Shown here one piece after another: positions 7,900 through 15,143 of a stretch of DNA of 22,473 bases (the stretch's first letter is position 1; every line of letters begins with the position of its first letter). A program made the translations under genes and the position numbers. The notes under the pieces are model-generated. The model searched no databases. It was not told where the DNA came from and saw only the letters and a list, made by a program, of their open reading frames with translations. The DNA is from an uncultured Lachnospiraceae bacterium (GTDB taxonomy: Bacteria; Bacillota; Clostridia; Lachnospirales; Lachnospiraceae), in NCBI GenBank assembly GCA_947367855.1, contig CANBFE010000043.1:1-22473 (forward strand), written 5' to 3'.

Positions 7900-9318
7900 T
7901 TACGCCAGCTGCCCTGCCGGTTGCTGGCTCTCACGGCATTCGCCAAATGTCCGTGCAAGCACGGCACCTGGCTCATTGCTCGCGGAGATCAAAGGTTTTT
8001 TCCCTGTTTTTTTATCCGGCAGGATCATATCCACAAAATTTACATAAAACTGCACATATTCCAGTTTTTTCTCTTTCAAAATCTTCCTCATCTGATGCAG
8101 CATCTCCTGCCGGATATATTCTCTGGAAGCGCTGCTGTCTGTTTCCGCATACATTTCAAAGGTATCTTTTGTTGTCTGCCGGAACTGGTAATCTTTCAAG
8201 CCTTCAATACAGAACCCTTCAATCGCTAAGGGATGCAGAAATTCCCGTTCCCCCGTTCTATTCTCAAACCACAGCACATCGTCATTTCTTCCCAACAGGC
8301 CTACCGCTCTGGTAAATGGCGGTTCACCTTCCCTCGCAGCCTCCAATATCAGATGGTCTGAAAGGCGGTAACGGATCAAGGGCTGTGTGTAATTGTACAA
8401 GCAGGTCAGATACATCACTCCGTTTTCCACTTCAATCAGGTTCAAATCATCAAAAAGAACCATTCCCTTTTCCGGATCTGTCTCTACCCCCAGAGCCAAA
8501 GACTCACTGGCACCGTAGATATTTACAATCGTTGTCTGAAATACCTTCTCCAGGTACTTCCGCAAAGTCTCATTAAGCGGCTCTCCACAGGAGATTACCC
8601 TTTGGATGTCTATGGCAACATCCCCCTTTTCCATAAGCTGCGCCAGAATCTTAATGGCGGACGGATACCCGATAACAATATTCGGTCTAAACTCCCTGAT
8701 CTGTCTGATCCATTCAGCAACTGGTGTCTTAATATCCAGATACATCTGCTCCGCTCCTACCCCGCAGGTTCCATCTCCCACTGCCATAGCACCGCCGTAC
8801 CTTCCGTCCGTGGCAGCGATATAGATAATTTTGGGGCGTTTCATCAGAAGCCTCAAAATCCGTGGCATGGACATATCCCATAGAGCCGCCCGGATGATAC
8901 CCAGAAGCATCTGATTCCAGGCATCTTCATCATATACAAAATATCCGGGCTTTCCGGTGCTTCCGGAAGAATGAACCACATGATACTTTCCCCGATAGGG
9001 CTTTCGTTCTGTCGCCTCCTCTGCGTCAAATTTCCGTAAGTCTTCCTGTTTTAAATCAGGTACTGTGACCAGTTCATCGAAATGCTCCAAAAGCGCCTGC
9101 TTGTCGATGGCAGGAAAGCAGGAAAGAGGCAATGTATCCAGCTGTTCTTTCGCAATTCCTGCATTTTCAAAAGCTGCCCTGTAATAAGCGGAATGTTCCC
9201 ATGCGAACCTGAGAATCCTTCGCAGTTTTTTCTCCTGCAGAGAACGCATCCTGCCGGCACTTAATTTCACATTCTTTTTCAGTCTGTATAAATCCATTAA
9301 AATCTTTAAGTAATTCAT
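7900..9318 (-). CDS. PaaK/CapK-like adenylate-forming ligase (phenylacetate-CoA ligase family)
   Basis: The 472-residue protein belongs to the phenylacetate-CoA ligase / CapK branch of the AMP-binding superfamily. It has the ATP-binding loop HSSGSTGKPG at about 116-125, a later IYGASE motif (equivalent to the YGxTE adenylate motif), and a YRLSDHLIL segment where relatives have R-x-G-D. Family members activate a carboxylate as an acyl-adenylate and usually pass it to CoA or another acceptor. There is no signal peptide. The start ATG 9318 has AGGAGG 7 bases upstream. It lies 13 bp before the ABC ATPase and is probably co-transcribed with it. The true substrate is unknown; phenylacetate catabolism genes are absent here, so a biosynthetic or capsule/lipid-type role is as likely. 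I would not name it paaK. Confidence 0.88.
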   Translation of the reverse strand: MNYLKILMDLYRLKKNVKLSAGRMRSLQEKKLRRILRFAWEHSAYYRAAFENAGIAKEQLDTLPLSCFPAIDKQALLEHFDELVTVPDLKQEDLRKFDAEEATERKPYRGKYHVVHSSGSTGKPGYFVYDEDAWNQMLLGIIRAALWDMSMPRILRLLMKRPKIIYIAATDGRYGGAMAVGDGTCGVGAEQMYLDIKTPVAEWIRQIREFRPNIVIGYPSAIKILAQLMEKGDVAIDIQRVISCGEPLNETLRKYLEKVFQTTIVNIYGASESLALGVETDPEKGMVLFDDLNLIEVENGVMYLTCLYNYTQPLIRYRLSDHLILEAAREGEPPFTRAVGLLGRNDDVLWFENRTGEREFLHPLAIEGFCIEGLKDYQFRQTTKDTFEMYAETDSSASREYIRQEMLHQMRKILKEKKLEYVQFYVNFVDMILPDKKTGKKPLISASNEPGAVLARTFGECRESQQPAGQLA

Positions 9319-9358
9319 TTCCTTCCTCCTGATTAAAATCGCTGCGCGATAGCACTAT

Positions 9359-9380
9359 AAATTGTCGCCTGCGACAATTT
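9359..9380. repeat. 22-bp palindrome (hairpin)
   Basis: AAATTGTCGC (9359-9368) and GCGACAATTT (9371-9380) are perfect inverted arms around a 2-base centre. A smaller ATCGC-TGC-GCGAT hairpin lies immediately to its left (about 9338-9350). Neither is followed by a T-run in the minus direction, so a terminator is unlikely. It sits in the 154-bp gap between the hydrolase lipoprotein and the ligase. Confidence 0.7.
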
Positions 9381-9473
9381 GGTAAAGTCCCTTCGGTGCA
9401 CACATTATGAGAGAAACTTTCATTCGAAAGTACACTCATGAAAATTTCTCTCGTGCACCTTCGCGACTTTACC
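9381..9473. repeat. 93-bp imperfect palindromic element
   Basis: The arms pair in blocks: GGTAAAGTC (9381-9389) with GACTTTACC (9465-9473), GTGCAC with GTGCAC, GAGAGAAA with TTTCTCTC, and TTCAT with ATGAA near the loop. A 7-base bulge (ACATTAT) is on one side only. The right end abuts the TAG of the upstream gene. As RNA it would fold into a long hairpin; as DNA it looks like a palindromic intergenic repeat unit. Confidence 0.7.
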
Positions 9474-10681
9474 TATTTCACTGCAACCACATATGCCGCT
9501 CCATAATTTTCCCTGTGATAATAAATCAGTTCCTTTGTTTCCTGATTCATAACAATGCTCCATTCTGTAGTTTCAAGCGGACACTCGGAATCCGTTTCAC
9601 TCCTTCCTCGTGAACGCATCCCACCTTGTGGGCTGCGTTCAAACTCACCAAAATTGTCCTTGCTCACACTGTCTAATGCATCCCGCACTTCTGTTTCCGT
9701 CATTGCCCCTCGTTCTTCCAGTGTCTGAGTAAGGATTTCATACCGGGTATGGGACTGGACGGTTCCGATTCCCTGCTTCTCTCCATCAGCCAGATAAAAG
9801 TTGGTAACAACCGGCGTTTCAATCACAATCATCTCATTGTCTACATATTCCACAGCCACGCTCCTGCCGTCCGCATCCGCCAGAGCCAGATGCACCATCA
9901 TTCCCATGGAACTGTGAAAATCATATTGCTGCAAAAGTTCCAGCGCTTCTTCCACATTGGCTGCCTTATCAAGCAGTAATCGGACTGCCGTAGTGGTCGT
10001 GAGGTCAGGTTTGGCCGTATCCTGATTGATACTTACGGAATCCTGAATCATATTCACGGAAACCGCCAGCCCTTTTTCATTCATCCCGTCCAATGGTGCG
10101 TATAAAGAAACAATAGCCCGCACAGAATCTGGTAATTTTGAAATATCAATCCCGCCAGCACGAATAAAATCCATATTGACGGTTGAAACAGAAGCGTAGC
10201 TGTTTTCAGATCTTGCGCTGACAATCAATCCATTACAGGCATTCCAGTCAAAATTTCGTCCGAACAGGTATCCGCCATCCTGATTTTCCACCGATAGGGT
10301 GCTGCAACCGAAAGGAGTTCCTTCCATATGGATTTCCTGTGCCAGCAATGATGTAATATAGGCTGCAACATCTATATCCGAAGCGGCGCCTCCCTGCTCT
10401 AAAAATGTGTCGAAGCCATACTCTCCTTCATATCGAACCATTGACAAACCCGTTTCCAGTTCCGTGATTTCAGAAGTCGGTGTGACCTGGACTGCATTTT
10501 TATCTCTGTTGGCCTTTCCATTTTCTTCTCTTACTGCACCTTCCTCCTCTGTCCGGCTTTCCTGGCTTTCTTCACTATGTCTCTTTACCGTTACCTGCTC
10601 GCCGGTATTCTTTCCGCATCCTGACAGCAGCCCCGCCACCCCCAGTATCAAAAGCAGACCTATCAAAAAATCTCTTTTCAC
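9473..10681 (-). CDS. Membrane-anchored choloylglycine-hydrolase-like (linear amide C-N) Ntn hydrolase
   Basis: From the chosen start the product is 402 residues: a lipoprotein signal peptide with lipobox LLSGC (Cys 22), a charged Glu/Arg-rich linker, and a linear amide C-N hydrolase (choloylglycine hydrolase / acid-ceramidase-like) domain. The expected catalytic Cys is in FGCSTL (about residue 126), followed by GRNFDW, VNMDF and LDGMNEKGLAVSVNMIQ, all typical of this Ntn-hydrolase group, which cleaves non-peptide amide bonds such as conjugated bile salts or N-acyl amides. Anchoring outside the cell is unusual for bile salt hydrolases, so the substrate is open. GTG 10681 is preferred because AAGGA lies 8-11 bases upstream and the signal peptide then begins VKRDFLIG; the TTG at 10714 overlaps its own GGAGG. 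A palindrome-coded 23-residue insert lies near the C-terminus (see 9573-9643). A broken paralogue lies at 12805-13844. Confidence 0.85.
   Translation of the reverse strand: MKRDFLIGLLLILGVAGLLSGCGKNTGEQVTVKRHSEESQESRTEEEGAVREENGKANRDKNAVQVTPTSEITELETGLSMVRYEGEYGFDTFLEQGGAASDIDVAAYITSLLAQEIHMEGTPFGCSTLSVENQDGGYLFGRNFDWNACNGLIVSARSENSYASVSTVNMDFIRAGGIDISKLPDSVRAIVSLYAPLDGMNEKGLAVSVNMIQDSVSINQDTAKPDLTTTTAVRLLLDKAANVEEALELLQQYDFHSSMGMMVHLALADADGRSVAVEYVDNEMIVIETPVVTNFYLADGEKQGIGTVQSHTRYEILTQTLEERGAMTETEVRDALDSVSKDNFGEFERSPQGGMRSRGRSETDSECPLETTEWSIVMNQETKELIYYHRENYGAAYVVAVK
9573..9643. repeat. Palindromic insert inside the hydrolase lipoprotein gene, in frame
   Basis: Within the coding sequence, TGAACGCA (9611-9618), then CCCAC, a 3-base loop, GTGGG, and TGCGTTCA (9634-9641) form a 31-bp near-perfect hairpin with one internal mismatch pair. 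The surrounding codons give about 23 extra residues (RSPQGGMRSRGRSE and flanks) between NFGEF and TEWSIV. The paralogue at 12805 reads NFDSEFASTEWSIV with no insert. The insert keeps the frame open. Confidence 0.6.
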
Positions 10682-10694
10682 CTTTTTCACTTCC

Positions 10695-10832
10695 TTATTT
10701 AAGTTCCGCAGCAATCCTCCTCAGTACCAATAGTGGCAGAGAATTTCCGTCCGCATAATACAAGCGTCCGTAAATCCTCTGGGCACTGAGACGGCTTGCT
10801 GCTGTTTTCTTATGGCTGTAGCTATATGTATC
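10695..10832 (-). other. Unrecognised coding remnant in the hydrolase leader
   Basis: A 45-sense-codon minus-strand frame ends in TAA at 10695-10697 and follows an in-frame TAG at 10833-10835. It has no ATG. The peptide looks protein-like (RLSAQRIYGRLYYADGNSLP, then LLVLRRIAAELK), which suggests the last part of a lost gene. I cannot assign a family. It ends 14 bases before the hydrolase start, inside what would be that gene's 5' leader. Confidence 0.25.
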
Positions 10833-10947
10833 CTACGAGATATACTTTAACTGCCCCGGATAACATCCACCTAACAGAAAAATAAACAATTTCTAAATGA
10901 ATTCTTGCAGATTTCTCAACTACCTTTTGTTTTGTGTTTCTGGATTT

Positions 10948-10976
10948 ATCTTAACAAGATAGCATATAAATAGCAA
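10948..10976 (-). promoter_or_regulatory. Candidate sigma-A promoter for the hydrolase lipoprotein
   Basis: On the minus strand TTGCTA (10976-10971) and TAAGAT (10953-10948) are separated by exactly 17 bases. Transcription would begin near 10940 and give a leader of about 260 bases before the start at 10681. The -35 region shares a 19-bp context with the leftward promoter at 18915-18943. Apart from this, the remnant frame and the terminator at 11037-11095, I see nothing in the gap 10715-11136. Confidence 0.5.
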
Positions 10977-11036
10977 ATACTTATACTTTATTCAGATAAC
11001 TAGAAAATAATTATAGATAAATTTTTGTCCGCACAA

Positions 11037-11095
11037 AAAACCGGTTCTGCATCATAGACAGATTTTATCTCTGTCTTCAGTACCAAACCGGTTTT
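11037..11095 (-). terminator. Intrinsic terminator of the CMD-cupin gene
   Basis: AAAACCGGTT (11037-11046) and AACCGGTTTT (11086-11095) form a perfect 10-bp outer stem; inside it AGACAGA and TCTGTCT form a second stem. On the minus strand the hairpin runs into six T residues, as expected of a rho-independent terminator. It lies about 40 bases after the gene stop at 11137. Confidence 0.85.
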
Positions 11096-11136
11096 ACATC
11101 TAAAATACAATATTTATTTTCTACATTCCAATATTT

Positions 11137-11895
11137 TCAGCATGATGCACTCATATAAGCATCATCATCCACTGGTTCCAGCCATTCGTTAAAACCTTCT
11201 TCTGCAGGAACCTCAACAGCCAAATGAGAGAACCAACTGTAAGTCGTCGCTCCATGCCAGTGTTTTACGCCTGCCGGGATATTTATTACATCTCCGGGAA
11301 ATAACTCCTGTACCCCTTTCCCCCATTCCTGATAGTAACCCCGGCCACTGACACATATCAGAATCTGTCCTCCCCCACTCTTTGCTTGATGGATATGCCA
11401 ATTATTACGGCAGCCAGGTTCAAAGGTTACATTAAAGATCCCCACCTGTTCAGAAGAAATCGGCGCAAGGTAACTCTGTCCAATGAAATACTGTGCAAAC
11501 GTTTCATTGGGTTGTCCCATGGGAAACAACATAGAAGCTGCATGTGCAGACTTTGCATCGGATTTGGAATATTCTTCCGACCAGACTTCTTTCGCCATCC
11601 GGAAGGCCGCCCATGCTTTGGGCCATCCGGCATAAAAGGCGGCATGGGTAAGTATTTCTGCGATTTCCGTCCTGGTAATTCCATTCTTTTTCGCACTCAG
11701 CAGGTGGAATTGAAAAGAAGAATCCACAAGTCCCTGAGCCATCAGGGAAACCACCGTCACCAAGGAACGATCCCTCAATGAGAGCCTGTCCTCTCTGCTC
11801 CACACTTCTCCAAATAATACATCATCATTTAACTGCGCAAATTTCGGGGCAAATTCACCCAGGGTATCTCTGCCTGCGGTCTGTTTCACTGCCAT
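11137..11895 (-). CDS. Carboxymuconolactone decarboxylase-like and cupin two-domain protein
   Basis: The 252-residue protein joins an AhpD/PcaC-like domain (about 1-115; RDRSLVTVVSLMAQGLVDSSF, then FHLLSAKKNGITRTEIAEILTHAAFYAGWPKAW) to a cupin domain (about 140-235; WHIHQAKSGGGQILICVSGRGYY, then FPGDVINIPAGVKHWHGA). The first domain lacks the Cys pair of AhpD peroxidases and is closer to the PcaC decarboxylase type. The cupin keeps the His residues that usually bind a metal. Such fusions often accompany aldo/keto reductase and flavodoxin genes in Clostridia; the substrate is unknown. ATG 11895 has AAGGAGG 6 bases upstream; an upstream in-frame GTG/ATG would read through that site. It is probably the last gene of region B. 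Confidence 0.88.
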   Translation of the reverse strand: MAVKQTAGRDTLGEFAPKFAQLNDDVLFGEVWSREDRLSLRDRSLVTVVSLMAQGLVDSSFQFHLLSAKKNGITRTEIAEILTHAAFYAGWPKAWAAFRMAKEVWSEEYSKSDAKSAHAASMLFPMGQPNETFAQYFIGQSYLAPISSEQVGIFNVTFEPGCRNNWHIHQAKSGGGQILICVSGRGYYQEWGKGVQELFPGDVINIPAGVKHWHGATTYSWFSHLAVEVPAEEGFNEWLEPVDDDAYMSASC

Positions 11896-11955
11896 CTTTT
11901 CCTCCTTATCATCCACCATTTTCTCTGTCAGTCATGTCGGGTTGTTTTCTTTTTA

Positions 11956-12724
11956 TCACTTCATATTCACTGTGAAAAAATCTGCCAGTCTGTCAAAGGG
12001 AATACGGTCTCTCTGGTCATACAGGTCGATATGCTCCGCATCCTCCACAACCAGCATCTCCTTCGGCTCCAAGGCCCGCTCATAAGCCACATCGCTGAAA
12101 AACCGGGAATGTGCCCTATCCCCTACTACAAACAGAATCGGACGGGGCGATATTTCGTCAATAAAGTCCAGTGGTCGGAAATTCATAATCGCCAGCTCAC
12201 TTGTGGTGGTAAATCCACCTCTGGCACTTGGATGATGCCCTCTTTTCAAAGCATAAAACCTGAACCATTCTGCCCCCGGCTCCGGTATATCCTCCGGCAC
12301 CTTATTGATGGGCTGCTCCGGAAATGTGGGCAGGTACTCCGGATATCCGTTTTCCGCATCGATCCACCGCTGCTTTGACAGGCGTTCCTTCACAGCCTGT
12401 AATTCTTCCCTGCCCATATTTCCTCGGACTGCCATATTCATATCATACATGCTCATAACGGCAACCGCACGGATTCTCCCATAAAGGACTGGTCAAATGT
12501 CAGCACGACAAACCCTTTCTGCGCCAGTTCATTGCCGTATACACAAGGCCCCTGTTCTTTCCCCCGCCATAAGGCGCACCGATAATCAGTGCCGGGCGTT
12601 TCTGCTCCGGAGAGATACCCTTTTCAAGGTACAATTCTCCCATGATTTCCAACCCATACCTGTTCCTGTAAACTACTTTTTTCCTCTCTACATTCTGTGA
12701 TAATTCTAAGATGTGTCCGCTCAT
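11956..12724 (-). pseudogene. Alpha/beta hydrolase pseudogene (frameshift and internal deletion)
   Basis: The N-terminal part (12724 to about 12540) begins MSGHILELSQNVERKKVVYR, with AAGGAGG upstream, and carries the family's LIIGAPYGG strand. The frame then shifts near 12537: GNELAQKGFVVLTFDQSFMG continues in another frame. At about 12465-12472 the sequence jumps from GES to AVAVMSMYDMN; in this DltE/YcjY-like hydrolase family some 60 residues, including the G-x-S-G-G nucleophile elbow, are expected between them. The C-terminal part (12456-11956) keeps FVVGDRAHSRFFS and the VEDAEHIDLYD His region. Without the nucleophile it cannot be an active esterase. It lies 60 bp before the CMD-cupin gene. 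Confidence 0.85.
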
Positions 12725-12804
12725 TCTTATTCCTCCTTCGATTTTTATCATTTCTTTTGCGGGTAGCTTTTTTGTTTATCCCTTTCCTATGCAGTTTCAA
12801 CTTC

Positions 12805-13844
12805 TCATGGACTGCCTGTTATAAAAGAATAATACTGCTGAAAATTTTCCCTGTAATAATAGCGCGCCTCCCCGGTACTCTGGTTATAGACAATGCTCCA
12901 CTCCGTAGACGCAAACTCGGAATCAAAATTGTGTTTACTCACGCTGTCAAGGGCATCCCGCATCCCGTCCATACTATATGAGGAATCGCTCTGCAGCATA
13001 TCATCCAGCATGGTATATCGGATTTTGGATTCTTCTGTTCCGATGCCGTACTTCTCACCGGGAGACAGATAATAATTTGTGACAACCGGCGTTTCCGTTA
13101 CCGCCATTTCATTGTCAATATATTCTACAACCACCGAATGCCCTGACGCATCAGCCAGAGCAAAATGCACCATCATTCCCGCCGATGCATGCATGTCATA
13201 CTGGGAAAGCAGATCAACCGCTTCCTCCACATCAGCCGCCTTGTCAAGCAACAAACGCACCGCCGTTGTCGTGGTCAGATCCGGTCTCCCTGTATCCTGC
13301 TGGAATCCCGGTCTGTCCTGAATCATCAGAACCGCCACACATAACCCCTTCTCATTCATCCCATCCATAGGTGCAAAAGGCGCATCTGCGTTTCTTCCGG
13401 CATATCCAGTCCCAGATTCAGGAAATCCATATTCACGGTAGAAACAGAATCATACCCGTTTGCCGGATTGGTCTGTACAATCAGCGCCATACAGCTTCCC
13501 CAATCAAAATTCCTTCCAAACACAGCATCGCCTTCCGGAGTCCTGGCAGAGATGGTGCTGCACCCAAAGGAACTCCCCCGCAAATCTATGGGAAGCAGGC
13601 CATGGAACACATCCTGTATCACAAATTCCGCCACCGCCAGGTCATCAGGTGCGCCACCCTGCTCTAAAAAATCGTCCAGATTGTAATCGCCTTTATATTC
13701 CATGGAATACAGCCCGCCCTCCAGTTTTCTTACACTGGCGGCTGTCCGTATGTTTCTTTGGAAAAGTATCACAAGAATAATGATTACCGCGAATAGCAAA
13801 ATCAAAATAGCATATATAATATATTTCAATCTTATTTTTCTCAT
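12805..13844 (-). pseudogene. Second choloylglycine-hydrolase-like gene, split by a frameshift
   Basis: The 5' part begins MRKIRLKYIIYAILILLFAV (ATG 13844, AGGAG upstream), an uncleaved-looking membrane anchor without a lipobox Cys, then the hydrolase core with FGCSTI (catalytic Cys), GRNFDWGSC and VNMDF. The 3' part, in another frame, gives APMDGMNEKGLCVAV through STEWSIVYNQS and a normal C-terminus. One base missing from the A-run at about 13391-13393 restores a continuous reading (MPEENADAPFAPMDGMNEKG). Function would match the intact paralogue at 9473-10681. A genuine single-base deletion or a sequencing error would look the same; neighbouring genes that are broken by larger events favour real decay. 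Confidence 0.85.
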
Positions 13845-13867
13845 TTCATACTCCTGACTGCGTTTCC

Positions 13868-15060
13868 CTACTTTCCAAAATAGGCAGCAATCTCTTTCAT
13901 TCTGGAACCCTGTCTTACATGGAATGGGCACCTCCTGTCACAATGGCCGCAGCCTGTGCAGTCGGGGGCTTTCTTCTCCAGATTTCCATAATGCCTTTCT
14001 GCCATAGAATCCCCCGCCACCGCCAGGTCATAATATTTGTTGATCAGCCCCACATTCAGGCCTGCAGGACAGGGCTGGCAATGATTACAGTACACACAGT
14101 TTCCCACAGCCTCCCCTGGCGTAAATGTACCGATAATGGAGTAGTCCCTTTCCTCGGTAGAAGCCCCAAAAAATCTCAACAGATTTTTTACATCCTCCAC
14201 AGTCCGGATTCCCGGCAGTACCGTCAGCACTCCCGGCTTATCCAATGCATATTGGATGCACTGGTAACGTGTCAGCGCTCTGCCAAAAGGCGATGTTTTA
14301 TCATCCAGCAACTGCCCGCCGGAAAAGGGTTTCATCACGGAAATGCCCACCCCGTCCGCCTCGCATCTGCGGTACATCGACATCCGCTCTTCGGTACTGC
14401 CGTTTGCATAGTCTCCATGCCTGTAATCATATCCGGGATTGATGGAGAACATCAGCTGATCCACAATTCCGGCATCCAGTATCTTTGTCACAAGGCCGGG
14501 CGTATGGGAAGACAGCCCGATATGCCGTACCACTCCCTGCTTTTTTAACTCCAAAAGATACTTAAGAGCGCCGCCCTCCTGATAAGCCTGCCAGTCCTTT
14601 TCTTCATCCAGGCAGTGGATAAACCCATAGTCTATGTAGTCAGTATGCAATGCTGTCAGCTGGGCATCCACGGAACGCCTGATTGTCTCCACATTCGTAG
14701 TCCATCCATATGCGCCGCTTTCATAATTTGCACCAAAATGTACCTGATAGTATATATCTTTCCTGACGGATGAAAAGGCTTTCCCATTAGATAAATGTCT
14801 TTGCATCAGCTGTGGCAAGATCAGCATAGTTGATGCCATTTTCATAAGCATATTCCAGTGCCTGGATTGCCTCTTTTTCCTCCGCCTCTGCAATATAACT
14901 GCACGCCGGTTGAATTTGCAGTGCAACCCGACTGCAGACCGCCAACCAGGTACTTTCCCTGAGGCATCAATGTAAATCCTGGCGGTCTGCAGTATAGCTT
15001 GTTCCCAGACCAATCACACTGATATGGTCGCCTGTCCTTTTGTTTATCCTGTACTCCATT
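13868..15060 (-). pseudogene. Fe-S aldo/keto reductase pseudogene (palindromic insertion and frameshift)
   Basis: The true N-terminus is at ATG 15060 (AAGGAGG upstream): MEYRINKRTGDHISVIGLGT. After SY the reading meets a foreign palindromic insert (14898-14993) with an in-frame TGA. After the insert the same frame resumes with IAEAEEKEAIQALEYAYENG. A second lesion at about 14786-14791 (one extra A; CTAATGGG instead of CTATGGG) stops it again. The long C-terminal part, in another frame, is well preserved: VRKDIYYQVHFGANYESG, DYIDYGFIHCLDE and HIGLSSHTP, then the two ferredoxin-like clusters CVYCNHCQPCPAG and CTGCGHCDRRCP. The intact family reduces carbonyl or quinone-like compounds with bound 4Fe-4S clusters. 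Initiation within the C-terminal frame would lack the cofactor-site N-terminus. Confidence 0.88.
14898..14993. mobile_element. 96-bp MITE-like palindromic insertion in the aldo/keto reductase
   Basis: The insert begins ACTGCA and ends TGCAGT, and is flanked on both sides by ATA (14895-14897 and 14994-14996), which looks like a 3-bp target duplication. It holds two hairpins: ACTGCA/TGCAGT at 14898-14922 and a perfect 14-bp inverted repeat ACTGCAGACCGCCA / TGGCGGTCTGCAGT at 14931-14944 and 14980-14993. Insert plus duplication is 99 bp, so the host frame is kept, but it contains a stop. It has no transposase; the mover is unknown. Confidence 0.65.
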
Positions 15061-15143
15061 TTTCCCTCCTTGTTCCGCAACAGTTCGTCCTGGTTTATGT
15101 CTCTTCCCAATGTCACACTTCCCGCCATGCCTCCAAAAATTTT

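Noticed and set aside
7900..9318. Naming the ligase paaK (phenylacetate catabolism)
   Set aside because: No other phenylacetate pathway genes are present and this branch of the superfamily has many substrates.
9359..9473. Intrinsic terminator for the hydrolase gene
   Set aside because: Hairpins are strong but no T-run follows on the minus strand; the element is better described as palindromic repeats.
13868..15013. Reading the aldo/keto reductase as one intact 381-residue protein
   Set aside because: Its first 85 or so residues come from the wrong frame and from the palindromic insert; the true N-terminus is in a different frame starting at 15060.
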